From assembly GCF_002092855.1 (NCBI RefSeq), contig NZ_LVLC01000023.1, positions 83,501 to 147,500 on the forward strand: a stretch of 64,000 bases of DNA. Direction: 5' to 3'. Positions 55,295-64,000 of the stretch are shown one piece after another. The notes beneath the pieces were generated by a model. It made no database searches. It was not told the origin of the DNA and was given only the letters and a program-made list of their open reading frames with translations. The position numbers and the translations under genes are program-made. Source of the DNA: Campylobacter concisus. Its GTDB lineage: Bacteria > Campylobacterota > Campylobacteria > Campylobacterales > Campylobacteraceae. Within the stretch, counting starts at the first letter, position 1; every line of letters begins with the position of its first letter.

Positions 55295-55339
55295 ACGCGC
55301 AGTATATCCTAAGTTAGCCCAAATTTGGGCTAACTAAAT

Positions 55340-55960
55340 TCATTTTAAAAAGGATAAAAGCTTTGAAACGAGCATAAGTGCAAGCACTACAAAACAAACA
55401 CCAAATCCAAGCAGCGTGCAATCAGCCATCGACATAAATTTAGAGGACGGCACAAGATACCAGCCGTCTGCGTAAAGATCAACTATGTTCTTTTGCAAAT
55501 CACTTAGCACCACGCCATCAGGCACCATAGGGCTGTCATATCCGCAGTCCCCCGTTGGCATAAACCAGTCAGGTGCCCACTTCTCAAGCGGCAAGCCAAA
55601 TGGATAGTGTGGCTCAGTAGAGCAGCCCTGCACGCCAAAAGGATCATCGCCATGCACCGCATCATGGATTTTAGCTAGCTTTACGCTATACATTATGCCC
55701 TGCACCGCTCCCCAAAAGGCAAAGACGTAGCCAATTAGAGCAAATAGCAAATTTTTTGGGTTTATCATAGCGATCACGCCGCCAAGTGCCATACATAAAA
55801 ATGCAAAACGTATATAGACGCACTGCTCGCAAGGAGGCATATAGGCGTAGTTTTGAAAGAGCGAGTGCGCGATAACGACAAGTGCGACGCTTACAAAGAC
55901 TAAGATCGCCCAAGAGATGCGTGAGTCTTGAAATTTGGCCATTTTTTTAAAAAAGCTCAT
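55340..55960 (-). CDS. dsbI: DsbI/DsbB-like disulfide oxidoreductase
   Basis: 206 residues, four membrane helices plus one near the C-terminus. Cysteine pair C44/C47 in PPCEQCVYIR, and periplasmic C113 (QGCSTEP) and C139 (GDCGYD) in a long loop. It reoxidises its DsbA-type partner and passes electrons to quinone. It follows the DsbA-like gene by eight bases. The length and long loop fit DsbI, the partner type linked to AssT in other bacteria, better than the shorter DsbB. Confidence 0.88.
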   Translation of the reverse strand: MSFFKKMAKFQDSRISWAILVFVSVALVVIAHSLFQNYAYMPPCEQCVYIRFAFLCMALGGVIAMINPKNLLFALIGYVFAFWGAVQGIMYSVKLAKIHDAVHGDDPFGVQGCSTEPHYPFGLPLEKWAPDWFMPTGDCGYDSPMVPDGVVLSDLQKNIVDLYADGWYLVPSSKFMSMADCTLLGFGVCFVVLALMLVSKLLSFLK

Positions 55961-55968
55961 GTGGTGCC

Positions 55969-56625
55969 TTATTTTTTAAGAAGCTCTTCGATGAGTGCTG
56001 CCATGCCATCAAGCGAGCTGATTGATTTTGTCATGATGAGATATTTGCCATTTACGACAAATGCTGGCACGCCTTGAATTTTAGCCACATCATAGCTCTC
56101 ATCCCACTTTTTAAGCAGCTCGGTCACTTTTGGATTAGCTAGCTCTTTTTCGTAGTCTGCCTTACTAACGCCAGCAGCCTCAAGTCCGGTCTTTAAAAAG
56201 CCCTCGGCGTCTTTGCCATCGCTCCAGCGCTCTTTTTTGTCGTGATAAGCCTTGTAGTAGGCAAATTTAGCCTTTTTAAATAGCGAATTTTCATCAAATA
56301 AGCTGACACCTTTTGCCTCGTCCATGACGATAAGCACAGCAAAAACCTTGCTCGCAACCTCGCCATAATCGCCCTTTGTCTTTAGATGAAATGGCTCGTA
56401 TTTTAGTCCAGGGATTTTCTCAACTACCTTTGGAGTGACGCTCTTGTCGTACTTGTAGCAAAATGGGCAAGCATAGCTAAAAATTTTAACTAACGTATTT
56501 TGTCCGACACTTAGTGGCTTTTCAAGCTTGACGTAGTCCTCGCCCTCACTAAATGCACTAGCACTAATCGCACCAGCTACCGCAACGGCAAAGATAGCCT
56601 TGCTAAATTTAGATAGAAAACTCAT
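55969..56625 (-). CDS. DsbA/DsbL-like periplasmic thiol oxidase
   Basis: 218 residues with a signal peptide (about 1-24, AVAVAGAISASA) and a thioredoxin fold. Active site C53-P-F-C56 in YACPFCYKYD; cis-proline in GVPAFVVNG. It introduces disulfides into exported proteins. With the adjacent dsbI and assT 1.1 kb away, the arrangement recalls the assT-dsbL-dsbI operon of uropathogenic E. coli, so DsbL-like function is plausible. AAAGGAG precedes the ATG. Confidence 0.92.
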   Translation of the reverse strand: MSFLSKFSKAIFAVAVAGAISASAFSEGEDYVKLEKPLSVGQNTLVKIFSYACPFCYKYDKSVTPKVVEKIPGLKYEPFHLKTKGDYGEVASKVFAVLIVMDEAKGVSLFDENSLFKKAKFAYYKAYHDKKERWSDGKDAEGFLKTGLEAAGVSKADYEKELANPKVTELLKKWDESYDVAKIQGVPAFVVNGKYLIMTKSISSLDGMAALIEELLKK

Positions 56626-56741
56626 AATAATCTCCTTTAGATGATTTATTTTGAGTTATTCTACAACCAAGCTCAACCGCAAATTTAACGCTAGAATAAA
56701 TTTTGGCTGAAATTTCCAAGATATTGCATTAATTAAAAAAT

Positions 56742-57488
56742 TTAATTTTTACTAGAACTTATCTCATTTATTGCTGATAATGCATTTAAAGCACTTGGAT
56801 AGCCTATAAATGGTATAAGAGTTGTAACAACGCTTATTAGTTTAGCTCTATCGTTGCCGATACCAAAATTTGCAGCAATGTGCCCTAAAAGCTGTGGCTT
56901 TGCAAAGCCAAGAGTCGTGATGTAGACAAATGTCAAAAGCTCCCTAAGCTCTAAACTAAGCCCATCTCTTGCATAAAAATCACCAAAGCAGTTTTGTGAT
57001 AAAAAATCCATTATATGTTTTTGATCATTTGGCATTGATGCGATAAATTTATCAACCGCTGGGAAGAGTTTTCTTTGTATCTCAAGACCTCTCTCGCCTC
57101 TGCCTTCTCTTGATTTTTTAGGCATATTTTCAGGCTCTATATAGCGCTCATTAAAAATTTCATCAGCTAAAAATATATAATCTTCTACCTTGCCAAGCCC
57201 AGCATAAGGCACTGCTTGATATAAAATTTCTCTTATCTCTTTTGCTGATATGCCTGCATTTAAAGCAGCCCTCACGAAGCTTTTAAATGAGCTTTTTGCA
57301 CCTTTACTCACGCAAAGAGAGGCGATGATAACCGAAAGTCTTGTTTTTTCATCAATATTTATCACTTCACTAATATCGCCTAAAAAATTTAAATAATCCT
57401 CTAAAAAGCTAGCATTGCTCTCTTCAAGCTCACTTTTTGATTCAAACCAAATTTCATAAATTTTCTTTGCATTGTAAGTTAGTGTCAT
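56742..57488 (-). CDS. Carboxymuconolactone decarboxylase-family protein
   Basis: 248 residues with two CMD/AhpD-like helical repeats: TRLSVIIASLCVSKGAKSSFKSF then NAGISAKEIREILYQAVPYAGLG, and a second round LELRELLTFVYITTLGFAKPQ then GNDRAKLISVVTTLIPFIGYPSALNAL. The AhpD active CxxC is absent, so peroxidase activity is doubtful. Substrate unknown. It is divergent from assT. Confidence 0.82.
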   Translation of the reverse strand: MTLTYNAKKIYEIWFESKSELEESNASFLEDYLNFLGDISEVINIDEKTRLSVIIASLCVSKGAKSSFKSFVRAALNAGISAKEIREILYQAVPYAGLGKVEDYIFLADEIFNERYIEPENMPKKSREGRGERGLEIQRKLFPAVDKFIASMPNDQKHIMDFLSQNCFGDFYARDGLSLELRELLTFVYITTLGFAKPQLLGHIAANFGIGNDRAKLISVVTTLIPFIGYPSALNALSAINEISSSKN

Positions 57489-57621
57489 AAGTTTTACTCC
57501 ATTGTTTGGGGCTGATTATAAGTGCTAAAGCGTAAATGCCAGCTTAAGGTCCAAAAAGGCAAAAATTTTTAATATAAATTTAGATTTTAAGCCATTATAA
57601 AGTTTATCGTGATTTTTATGT

Positions 57622-57765
57622 TATAAGGTTTTATTACAATTACGAAGGACGCAATATTTTTTATTACTCCTTTTACCTATTTTAAGCCTTGGGCGTTCCA
57701 AGGCTTTTTCTAAATTTTATAAGCTTTATGAGTAGAGTTTATAAAATTTATCCAAAGGAGATGTT
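57622..57765 (+). promoter_or_regulatory. assT leader with candidate -10, anti-ribosome-binding sequence and terminator
   Basis: TATAAG at 57622-57627 is a candidate -10. CTCCTTT at 57667-57673 is the exact complement of AAAGGAG at 57754-57760, the assT ribosome-binding site. Between them lies an intrinsic terminator (57684-57709). The parts allow control of transcription or translation through alternative pairing, but this is inference. Confidence 0.4.
57684..57709 (+). terminator. Intrinsic terminator inside the assT leader
   Basis: AAGCCTTGG (57684-57692), loop GCGTT, CCAAGGCTT (57698-57706): a perfect 9-bp stem running into TTTTTC. It points with assT, and no plus-strand gene lies upstream for 6 kb, so it ends a short leader RNA or acts as an attenuator. 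Confidence 0.75.
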
Positions 57766-59601
57766 ATGAAAAAGACTTTGAGTTGTGTTGCGCTAGCTTC
57801 TGTGCTTTGCTCAAGCGCTTTTGCGATAGGCGGTCCAAGCGGAGCTAAACTTGACTACGCTATCACTGGGCAAATAGGCGAAGTAGTGGTAAATCCATAC
57901 GACACTGCCCCACTTACAGCAGTCATCAAAAATGGCGGCTACACACTAAGCAATGCCAAAGTAACCATTGTGCCAAAACAAGGTGGTCAGGTGATAAGCT
58001 ACAAAGTGGCTGACAAGCATCTTCGCACACATGGCGGCATCCCAGTTTTTGGCATGTATCCTGACTATCAAAACACCGTTGAGGTCGAATACGACAAGAG
58101 CTACAAAGGTAAGACCGAGCACATAAAAGAGAGCTATAAAATTTACGCCCCAGCTATCTACCTAGAGAGCGCTGGCACGCCAAATCAAAAGGGCGCGCTA
58201 TTTGACAAGATCGAGGTTACTAAGCCAGCGAGCGCTAAATTTGCAAACCGCCTCTACTATGTAAATAACTTTGTAAATAAAACAGGCAAGGGCACAAAAG
58301 TAGTTTGGAACAACCCAGCTGGCGGTGCGATCGAGTGGAACTATAGCCCAAATAACTTCATCCTTGATACAAAAGGCGAGGTTAGATGGTACCTTGAGCC
58401 AAGCAAAATTTATGATCTTAAACAGCCATTTCACGCTGGCGTTATGATGGGCTTTAAGCAAAATGACGACGGCGCGATGACTTGGGGATATGGCCAAAGA
58501 TACGCAAAATACGACATCATGGGTAGAGAAATTTTCAACCGTGAGCTACCAGCTAGCTACAACGACTTCTCTCACTCAATGGACGTAGCACAAAACGGAC
58601 ACTACTTCTTGCGCGTGGCAAATGCTGATTATAAAAGAGCTGATGGCAAAAACGTAAGAACCGTGCGCGACGTGATCGTCGAGCTTGACCGAGATGGCAA
58701 CGTAGTTGATGACTTTAGGCTTTATGAAATTCTTGATCCTTACCGCGATATCGTGCTAAAAACGCTTGATCAAGGCGCAGTTTGCTTAAACATAGATGCT
58801 AAAAAAGCAGGCCACACAGCAAGCTCTGATGAGCTTCAGTCTATGGATACACACGATAAATGGGGCGATATAGTTGGAGCAGGTCCTGGACGTAACTGGG
58901 CTCACGTAAATAGCGTGGATTATGACCCAAGTGACGATAGCATCATCATCTCAAGCCGCCACCAAGACGCAGTCATCAAGATCGGCCGCGATAAACAAGT
59001 AAAATGGATCATGGGTGCTCACAAGGGTTGGAGCGATAAATTTAAAGATAAACTCCTCCAGCCAGTTGATAGCAAAGGCAACAAAATAGTCTGCGAAGAT
59101 GAATACTCAAAATGCCCAGGATACGAGAGCGACAAAGGTGGCTTTGACTGGCAATGGACGCAACACACAGCATTTAGGATAGATAGCAAGTCTAAAAAAG
59201 GCGAAATTTACCTAAGTGTCTTTGACAACGGCGACACAAGGGGCATGGAGCAACCAGCCATCGCTGGCATGAAGTACTCTCGCGCGGTCGTTTATAAGAT
59301 CGATGAAAAGAAAAAGACTGTTGAGCAAATTTGGGAGTACGGCAAAGAGCGTGGCAAAGAGTGGTATAGCTCGGTTACTAGCCTTACGCAGTATCAAGAT
59401 GACCTTGATAGCGTGATGGTCTATTCAGCCGTTGCTGGCATGCAGTTTGACATCGCAAAAGGTCGCCCAGTAGGACTTCCTAGCCCACACATCGATGAGT
59501 TTGAGTGGGGCGCAAAAGAGCCTAGCATCGAGATAAAGATGACAAATGCTATGGGCTATCAGGCGTTTCCATTTAGCTTGCAAAAAGCTTTTGAGAAATA
59601 A
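57766..59601 (+). CDS. assT: Arylsulfate sulfotransferase
   Basis: 611 residues with a signal peptide (MKKTLSCVALASVLCSSAFA). PAPS-independent periplasmic enzyme that moves sulfate from one phenolic ester to another phenol. By spacing against the E. coli enzyme (H252, H356, R374, H436), the likely catalytic set is H270 (FSHSMDV), H380 (NWAHVNSV), R398 (SSRHQD) and H467 (WTQHTAF), with H467 the sulfated residue. A CEDEYSKC stretch fits the structural disulfide that a DsbL-type enzyme forms. AAAGGAG is five bases from the ATG. Confidence 0.95.
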   Translation: MKKTLSCVALASVLCSSAFAIGGPSGAKLDYAITGQIGEVVVNPYDTAPLTAVIKNGGYTLSNAKVTIVPKQGGQVISYKVADKHLRTHGGIPVFGMYPDYQNTVEVEYDKSYKGKTEHIKESYKIYAPAIYLESAGTPNQKGALFDKIEVTKPASAKFANRLYYVNNFVNKTGKGTKVVWNNPAGGAIEWNYSPNNFILDTKGEVRWYLEPSKIYDLKQPFHAGVMMGFKQNDDGAMTWGYGQRYAKYDIMGREIFNRELPASYNDFSHSMDVAQNGHYFLRVANADYKRADGKNVRTVRDVIVELDRDGNVVDDFRLYEILDPYRDIVLKTLDQGAVCLNIDAKKAGHTASSDELQSMDTHDKWGDIVGAGPGRNWAHVNSVDYDPSDDSIIISSRHQDAVIKIGRDKQVKWIMGAHKGWSDKFKDKLLQPVDSKGNKIVCEDEYSKCPGYESDKGGFDWQWTQHTAFRIDSKSKKGEIYLSVFDNGDTRGMEQPAIAGMKYSRAVVYKIDEKKKTVEQIWEYGKERGKEWYSSVTSLTQYQDDLDSVMVYSAVAGMQFDIAKGRPVGLPSPHIDEFEWGAKEPSIEIKMTNAMGYQAFPFSLQKAFEK

Positions 59602-59811
59602 TCTCTCTTTTCTTCCCTTTTTGCCAAGTGCAAGAAGGGGAGTCTTTGCTATAAATTTAATCTATCAATAATAGATACAAATTCACATTCACTCATAAAT
59701 TTTAAAGCTCTAAATTAGAAATCTATATTGTAAGGATATTGTTTATTAAGGCGATAACGTATAGGATTAGCACTTATATATAAAAATATATATTTAACAT
59801 AAGGAGAAAAA

Positions 59812-60832
59812 ATGAAAAAATTTTCATGGCTTTAATGGTGCTGTTTACAGGCCTTTTGCTTAATGCGGCTTAGTTTAGAGAGATTAAAGACATATCTGGC
59901 GACATCGTCAAAGTCCCTGTAAATGTAGAAAAGATCGCTACGCTTTGGTATGCAAATAACCAAATCGTCTTGATGCTAGGTGGTGCTGACAAAATAGTCG
60001 CAACAACCGATCTCATAAAAAACAACAAATGGTTCGCACATATATACCCTAGAATTTCAAGCATTCCAAATGGCGTAAACGGCAAGAGCCTGCAAGTAGA
60101 AGAGCTGGTCAAACTAAGCCCTGATATAGTCATAGCCGCAGACAAAAAGAACAAAGAGGAACTAACAAAAAATGGCTTTAACGTCCTTTATCCGTCATTT
60201 ACGAATCATGCGGATATGAAAAGAAGCGTATCTATAATGGCAGAAGCCATAGGAGGCGACGCGCCGAAGATCGCGGAGAAATTTAATAAGTATTTTGACG
60301 GCAACCTAAAAAAGTGCTAAGTAAAACGGATAAGATCACTGCGTCAGATAGACCAAAAGTGCTTCACATAGCAGATGGCAAGAATTTATTTAAGGTTGAC
60401 GGCGCAAATACGATCATAGACGAGTGGATAAGTGTCGCAGGCGGCCAAAACGCGGTTCAAAAAGCTGGAAATATGCTTGAAATCAATGCTGAAGAGATAC
60501 CAAATATGAACCCTGATGTGATCATCATAGGCAGAGCTAAAGCTCCAGAAATTTTGAAAAAAATATATGAAAACCCTATCTACGCAGACACTAACGCTGT
60601 AAAAAAATAAAAGAGTTTACGTAAATCCTACCGGCGTTTTTAGCTGGGATAGATACGGCGCCGAGGGGGCATTGCAAATTTTATGGGCAGCTAAGATATT
60701 ACATCCTGAAATTTTTAAAGATATAGATATAGCAGCCGAAACGAAGAAATTTTATAAGAATTTTTACACTACGAGCTAAGCGATGATGAAGTAAATTACA
60801 TCTTAAATGGCTTAGACCCAACTGGAAAATAG
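59812..60832 (+). pseudogene. Broken ABC substrate-binding protein gene (iron/haem/cobalamin type)
   Basis: AAGGAG precedes ATG 59812, but one A is missing in the run before TTTTC, ending the frame after seven codons. Shifting restores a signal peptide (MALMVLFTGLLLNAA), then an in-frame TAG near 59872. From there ISGDIVKVPVNVEKIATLWY, LMLGGADKIVATTDLI and LSPDIVIAADKKN are typical of TroA/FepB/BtuF-like proteins. Frame changes at about 60316, 60606 and 60750 follow (IDEWISVAGGQNAV; VYVNPTGVFSWDRYG; YELSDDEVNYILNGLDP), ending TAG 60830-60832. At least five lesions, so it is dead. No permease or ATPase genes adjoin it. Confidence 0.88.
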
Positions 60833-61017
60833 TTTATCCTTACGGCGGTAAATTTATCTACATTTGCCACTAAATTTATCCATTTTCAGCCTTTACTTGT
60901 CTATTAGAACTTACTAATTTGATATATGCTAACTACTACTTAAATGACTAAAAATTTGTGGATTTGGTGCTAATTAAAAAGATAAACAATTATAAAAATT
61001 TAATGATAGAAGAAATT

Positions 61018-61042
61018 ATCCCAAAGGAAAATCCTTTGGGAT
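61018..61042 (-). terminator. Hairpin after the RTX-like gene
   Basis: ATCCCAAAGGA (61018-61028) and TCCTTTGGGAT (61032-61042) form a perfect 11-bp stem with an AAA loop. It lies 20 bases beyond the stop of the minus-strand repeat gene; on that strand AATTTCTTCT follows. It probably stops both this gene and readthrough from the pseudogene side. Confidence 0.75.
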
Positions 61043-61062
61043 TAAAGTGGCTTGGTTAAATT

Positions 61063-64000
61063 TTAAAGATCAACTTGTACATCGTTTTTAACTTCGATTG
61101 TAGTTGTGCCATTGCTATAAAGAGTATAGCCATCATTAGAGCTTGGATGACCACTGCCCCAACCACCATCGGTAAGTTTTAGCTTATCACCTTTGTCGCC
61201 ATCTATTCTTAGTGTACTCTCACTACTATCACGTAGTATATCTTGAACATTGCTAGCTGTAAGAGTTAAGTTTGTGTTTTCTCCATTAGTCATATCTAGT
61301 CTTTCGATATTTTTAACATGACTAAAATCAATACTGCTATCAGCAACTTTTAATGTATCATATCCGGTTCCACCGTCTATTGTTGCACCAGATATGTTAG
61401 TACCTTTTCCGATGACAATTGTGTCATCACCAGCATCGCCTCTAATGTTAGCATTATTTAAAATAGTGTCTTTTTTGATCTCTATTGTATCGTTACCAGC
61501 TCCACCTTCTATGTTGGCATCATTAAACGTTCCAGAGTTAACAAAAATTTTATCATCTCCCGCTTCACCATCAACACCGCCATGTCCATATTTGCCATTA
61601 AATTCGGCGCCATTTACATGTATTTCATCGCCTCCATCGCCACCAAATACCTTAGAATAATTAAATGTAGAGCCACTATTTAAATATATTTTATCTTTAC
61701 CATCTCCAGCTTGTATAAAAGACATATCTTGGAATACAGTTCCATCTTTTACTGTAATCTCATCATCTCCACCGCCAGTCTGTACGCTAGATAATCTACC
61801 GTCATCGCTTTTCATAAAGGTAGTATTTGATATCGTTACATGATCTATATCATTAGCAGTGTATCCTGCATCATCGGTATACAAAGTAGATCCCTTAAAT
61901 GTTATACGATCAGTAGCACTATTTCCGCTAATTTCTATAGTATCCTCTCCGGCACCCATATCTATAACTGTACGAGTAAGCGTTACTCCGCTATCTATAT
62001 TTATGGTATCAGAGCCGGCACCAGTTATGATATTTGACTGAGTAGTTGCAGTTATATTGCCCTTAATATTTACTTCGTCATCATCTGCACCTGTATTTAT
62101 AGCACCATCAAGCGTTACTTCATCTTCGATATCCACAGTATCTACTCCAGTACCTGTATTAATCTCCGCATGCTTTAAAGTAGAATTTCTGATAACTACG
62201 TGGTCTCCATCCGCACCGGTATCTATCTTCGTTTTTGCGCTAGCTGTACCGTTAAGCTTAGAATCCGTAATATATACTTCGTCTACGCCCGCACCGGTTT
62301 CTATATTGTTTCTACCTTCCATTAAAGAGTCGCCTTGTATTTGTACCAAATCGTCTTTGCTACCGGTAGTTATATTAGTAGTTTCTACTTTTCCTCTGTT
62401 TATCTGCACATGCTTGGTATCTCCGTCACCCATATTTATATTTACTTGTTGGAAGTCTGATACTCTGCCCGCATAGTTGCCGCTATTACCCATGCCAGTT
62501 AGCACTACGGTATCCTTGCCGTCGCCCATATTTATCTCAGTTTCCGTTGCTGCAGAGTAGCTGTAACCTTGAAACGGACTTGTAGTTAGGTGTTCAAATC
62601 TTATTATGTCGTTGCCTCCGCCGGTATTTACTTCCGCGAAATTTAACAATGCCCCATCGTATACATTGACTTGGTCGACGCCATCTCCAGTGCTTATATA
62701 AGCATCACTAAATACCGCATTATTGGTTAATGTTATTTCGTTACCACCATCGCCATTTTCTATACTACCACCGTTCATAGTAGCATCGTCTATAGTTACT
62801 TTGTTTAGACCCCCTCCTAAAGTCATTTCAACATTATTTAGTGTAGCTTTATCACTTACGTTAACAATGTCGTCTCCTTCTCCGGTTCTAATCTTAGAGT
62901 GCTTACCTTCCAGAGATGTTTCTAGATCGCTCTTAATATTGATCGTGCTTTTTGTACCAGTATCTTTCGCTATGATTCTAACACCAGTAGTAGTAGCTCC
63001 TTTTTCAAAATTTATCGTATTTTCTTTGGCTTCCGTTTTTATTATGGTATTAGATACAGATGCTCCGTTTTTCACGTTTAGCTCAGAAGTATTACCTTGT
63101 TCTCCTTTATCTAAAGGACTAGCAGACTTACCCATATGTATAAGAGCTTCTTCTGTGGTGCCGTTAATATTTGCTCCAGATTTTACGTTTACAGTGTCAT
63201 TACCGCTTCCGCTTCTGATCATGGTGCCTTTTTTTAACTCGGCTCCAGAATTTACGTTTATAATGTCATTGCCGCTTCCACCGTCTATCACACTAACTCT
63301 CTCATCGGTTACATCAAACGAAGCGTTCTCGATATTTATTACATCATCATCAGCACCGGTCATTAAGATAGATCCTTTAAAATTAATCTTATCTGCAGCA
63401 GTTCCTTTTAAATTTACGATTTCACTTCCAGCGCCCATATTTATTATAGTATTAGTTAAAGTGACGCCAGGAGCTATATTTAAGTTGTCCGAACTTGAAC
63501 CGGTGCTTATATAAGATTGACCGCCTGTGTATTCGTGAGTAAGTGGATCTACTTCACTTGTACCAGTACCTGTTACGTCAGAAGTTATATTGATCTCGTC
63601 ACCCTTTACGCTACTATAAATTTTAGTATCTATATTGGTACCATCTGAAGTAATCTTGCTTCCATTATCTCCGCCAAATACGCTAAGATCACTTGAAGGA
63701 TCTACTATTTTGGCCACATCTCCAGTATGATTTGCCGAATTAGCACTACTTGTTAGCACTAAGTCTTTAGCATTATCTTGACCAATAGCTAGCTTGCCGT
63801 CGTTACTTTTAAACCAGCCGTCTTGAAGGGTAAATGTATTTACTCCAGCGTTAGGAACTAGATAATCCCTACCGTCTATCCATCTAACTATACTATAGCC
63901 ATTCAAAGTAGATCCGGCATTAGACATGTCATTTACTAGACTTCGCATATGAAAAACGAATCCGTCGTTTATATTTTCGTTTAGATACGCCGACAATGGA
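61063..64000 (-). CDS. Large RTX-like repeat surface protein, C-terminal part
   Basis: About 978 residues are visible; the frame is open past the window edge (a TTG at 63996 is internal in appearance), so the gene is 5'-truncated here. The protein is a long run of roughly 18-40 residue repeats with GxGxDxI/V-type steps (GGSGNDIINV, GSGNDTVNV, GAGSDTIN, GGAGNDTIEI, GDAGDDTIVI), which fit calcium-binding beta-roll or beta-helix coils. The end (LTASNVQDILRDSS, LRIDGDKGDKLKL, NGTTTIEVKNDVQVDL) resembles C-termini of type I secreted adhesins or S-layer RTX proteins. It has almost no cysteine. No secretion genes are in view. Confidence 0.8.
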   Translation of the reverse strand, partial: PLSAYLNENINDGFVFHMRSLVNDMSNAGSTLNGYSIVRWIDGRDYLVPNAGVNTFTLQDGWFKSNDGKLAIGQDNAKDLVLTSSANSANHTGDVAKIVDPSSDLSVFGGDNGSKITSDGTNIDTKIYSSVKGDEINITSDVTGTGTSEVDPLTHEYTGGQSYISTGSSSDNLNIAPGVTLTNTIINMGAGSEIVNLKGTAADKINFKGSILMTGADDDVINIENASFDVTDERVSVIDGGSGNDIINVNSGAELKKGTMIRSGSGNDTVNVKSGANINGTTEEALIHMGKSASPLDKGEQGNTSELNVKNGASVSNTIIKTEAKENTINFEKGATTTGVRIIAKDTGTKSTINIKSDLETSLEGKHSKIRTGEGDDIVNVSDKATLNNVEMTLGGGLNKVTIDDATMNGGSIENGDGGNEITLTNNAVFSDAYISTGDGVDQVNVYDGALLNFAEVNTGGGNDIIRFEHLTTSPFQGYSYSAATETEINMGDGKDTVVLTGMGNSGNYAGRVSDFQQVNINMGDGDTKHVQINRGKVETTNITTGSKDDLVQIQGDSLMEGRNNIETGAGVDEVYITDSKLNGTASAKTKIDTGADGDHVVIRNSTLKHAEINTGTGVDTVDIEDEVTLDGAINTGADDDEVNIKGNITATTQSNIITGAGSDTINIDSGVTLTRTVIDMGAGEDTIEISGNSATDRITFKGSTLYTDDAGYTANDIDHVTISNTTFMKSDDGRLSSVQTGGGDDEITVKDGTVFQDMSFIQAGDGKDKIYLNSGSTFNYSKVFGGDGGDEIHVNGAEFNGKYGHGGVDGEAGDDKIFVNSGTFNDANIEGGAGNDTIEIKKDTILNNANIRGDAGDDTIVIGKGTNISGATIDGGTGYDTLKVADSSIDFSHVKNIERLDMTNGENTNLTLTASNVQDILRDSSESTLRIDGDKGDKLKLTDGGWGSGHPSSNDGYTLYSNGTTTIEVKNDVQVDL

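Noticed and set aside
62723..63514. Long plus-strand open frame (263 codons) and others opposite the RTX-like gene
   Set aside because: They mirror the repeat gene on the opposite strand, give a Ser/Pro/Val-rich nonsense sequence and lack ribosome-binding sites.
61063..64000. Repetitive DNA that could look like a CRISPR or tandem repeat array
   Set aside because: Repeats are degenerate, of varying length and all in one protein frame; they encode GxGxD-type coils rather than identical direct repeats with spacers.

Overview
The window looks like a chromosomal segment of a Campylobacter species, most like C. concisus (an inference from gene content, low GC and the very frequent AAATTT-type words; no search was run). 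Signals of the genus include a PtmA/PtmE/LegF-type legionaminic acid locus, a PglK-like ABC flippase, a periplasmic arylsulfate sulfotransferase with its Dsb pair, and an IF3 gene coupled to thrS rather than to rpmI-rplT.

Layout. 1-5 kb: 3' end of accC, a decayed minus-strand gene, an intact SMI1/KNR4 (SUKH)-like gene, gdhA, and a decayed second copy of the SUKH-like gene. 4.9-13.1 kb: housekeeping genes (infC, thrS, YbaK-type deacylase, ung, a PPOX flavoprotein, rarA, an alanine/glycine:cation symporter). 13.2-13.7 kb: tRNA-Val(GAC) and a gene remnant. 13.8-41.5 kb: one nearly continuous minus-strand surface-glycan cluster. Transcription runs from manC, gmd and fcl (GDP-mannose, GDP-4-keto-6-deoxymannose, GDP-fucose) through a flippase, then the legionaminic-type nonulosonate genes legB, legC, formyltransferase, legI, legG, formyltransferase, PIG-L deacetylase, ptmE and legF, then an oxidoreductase, a class III aminotransferase, a GNAT, a PtmG-like amidotransferase and ptmA. 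It ends in an AT-rich block of glycosyltransferases, a sugar kinase-like gene, a cupin, a perosamine-synthase-like aminotransferase and a methyltransferase. Almost every junction overlaps by 1 to 36 bases, so it reads as a long operon.

41.5-52 kb: metE-lipoprotein-metF with a structured leader before metE, a C69 peptidase, rpmI-rplT, dapF-coaE, purM with two small genes, and thiD. 52.3-57.5 kb: a short protein made almost only of a LapA-type retention module, a two-component system, DsbI/DsbL-like proteins and a carboxymuconolactone decarboxylase family protein. 57.6-59.6 kb: assT behind a leader that carries an intrinsic terminator. 59.8-60.8 kb: a broken metal/heme-type ABC substrate-binding protein gene. 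61-64 kb: the 3' part of a large RTX-like repeat protein that runs off the window.

The most promising system is the nonulosonic acid locus. A formyltransferase sits where C. jejuni has LegH. A PIG-L deacetylase adjoins a second, atypical formyltransferase. An oxidoreductase plus PLP aminotransferase follow the CMP-transferase gene, and an amidotransferase is also present. Together these suggest an N-formylated, amidinated and possibly extra-aminated legionaminic acid derivative. Other items worth testing are the metE leader, the assT leader, a GT2 gene that seems to start at ATA, and the orphan retention module.
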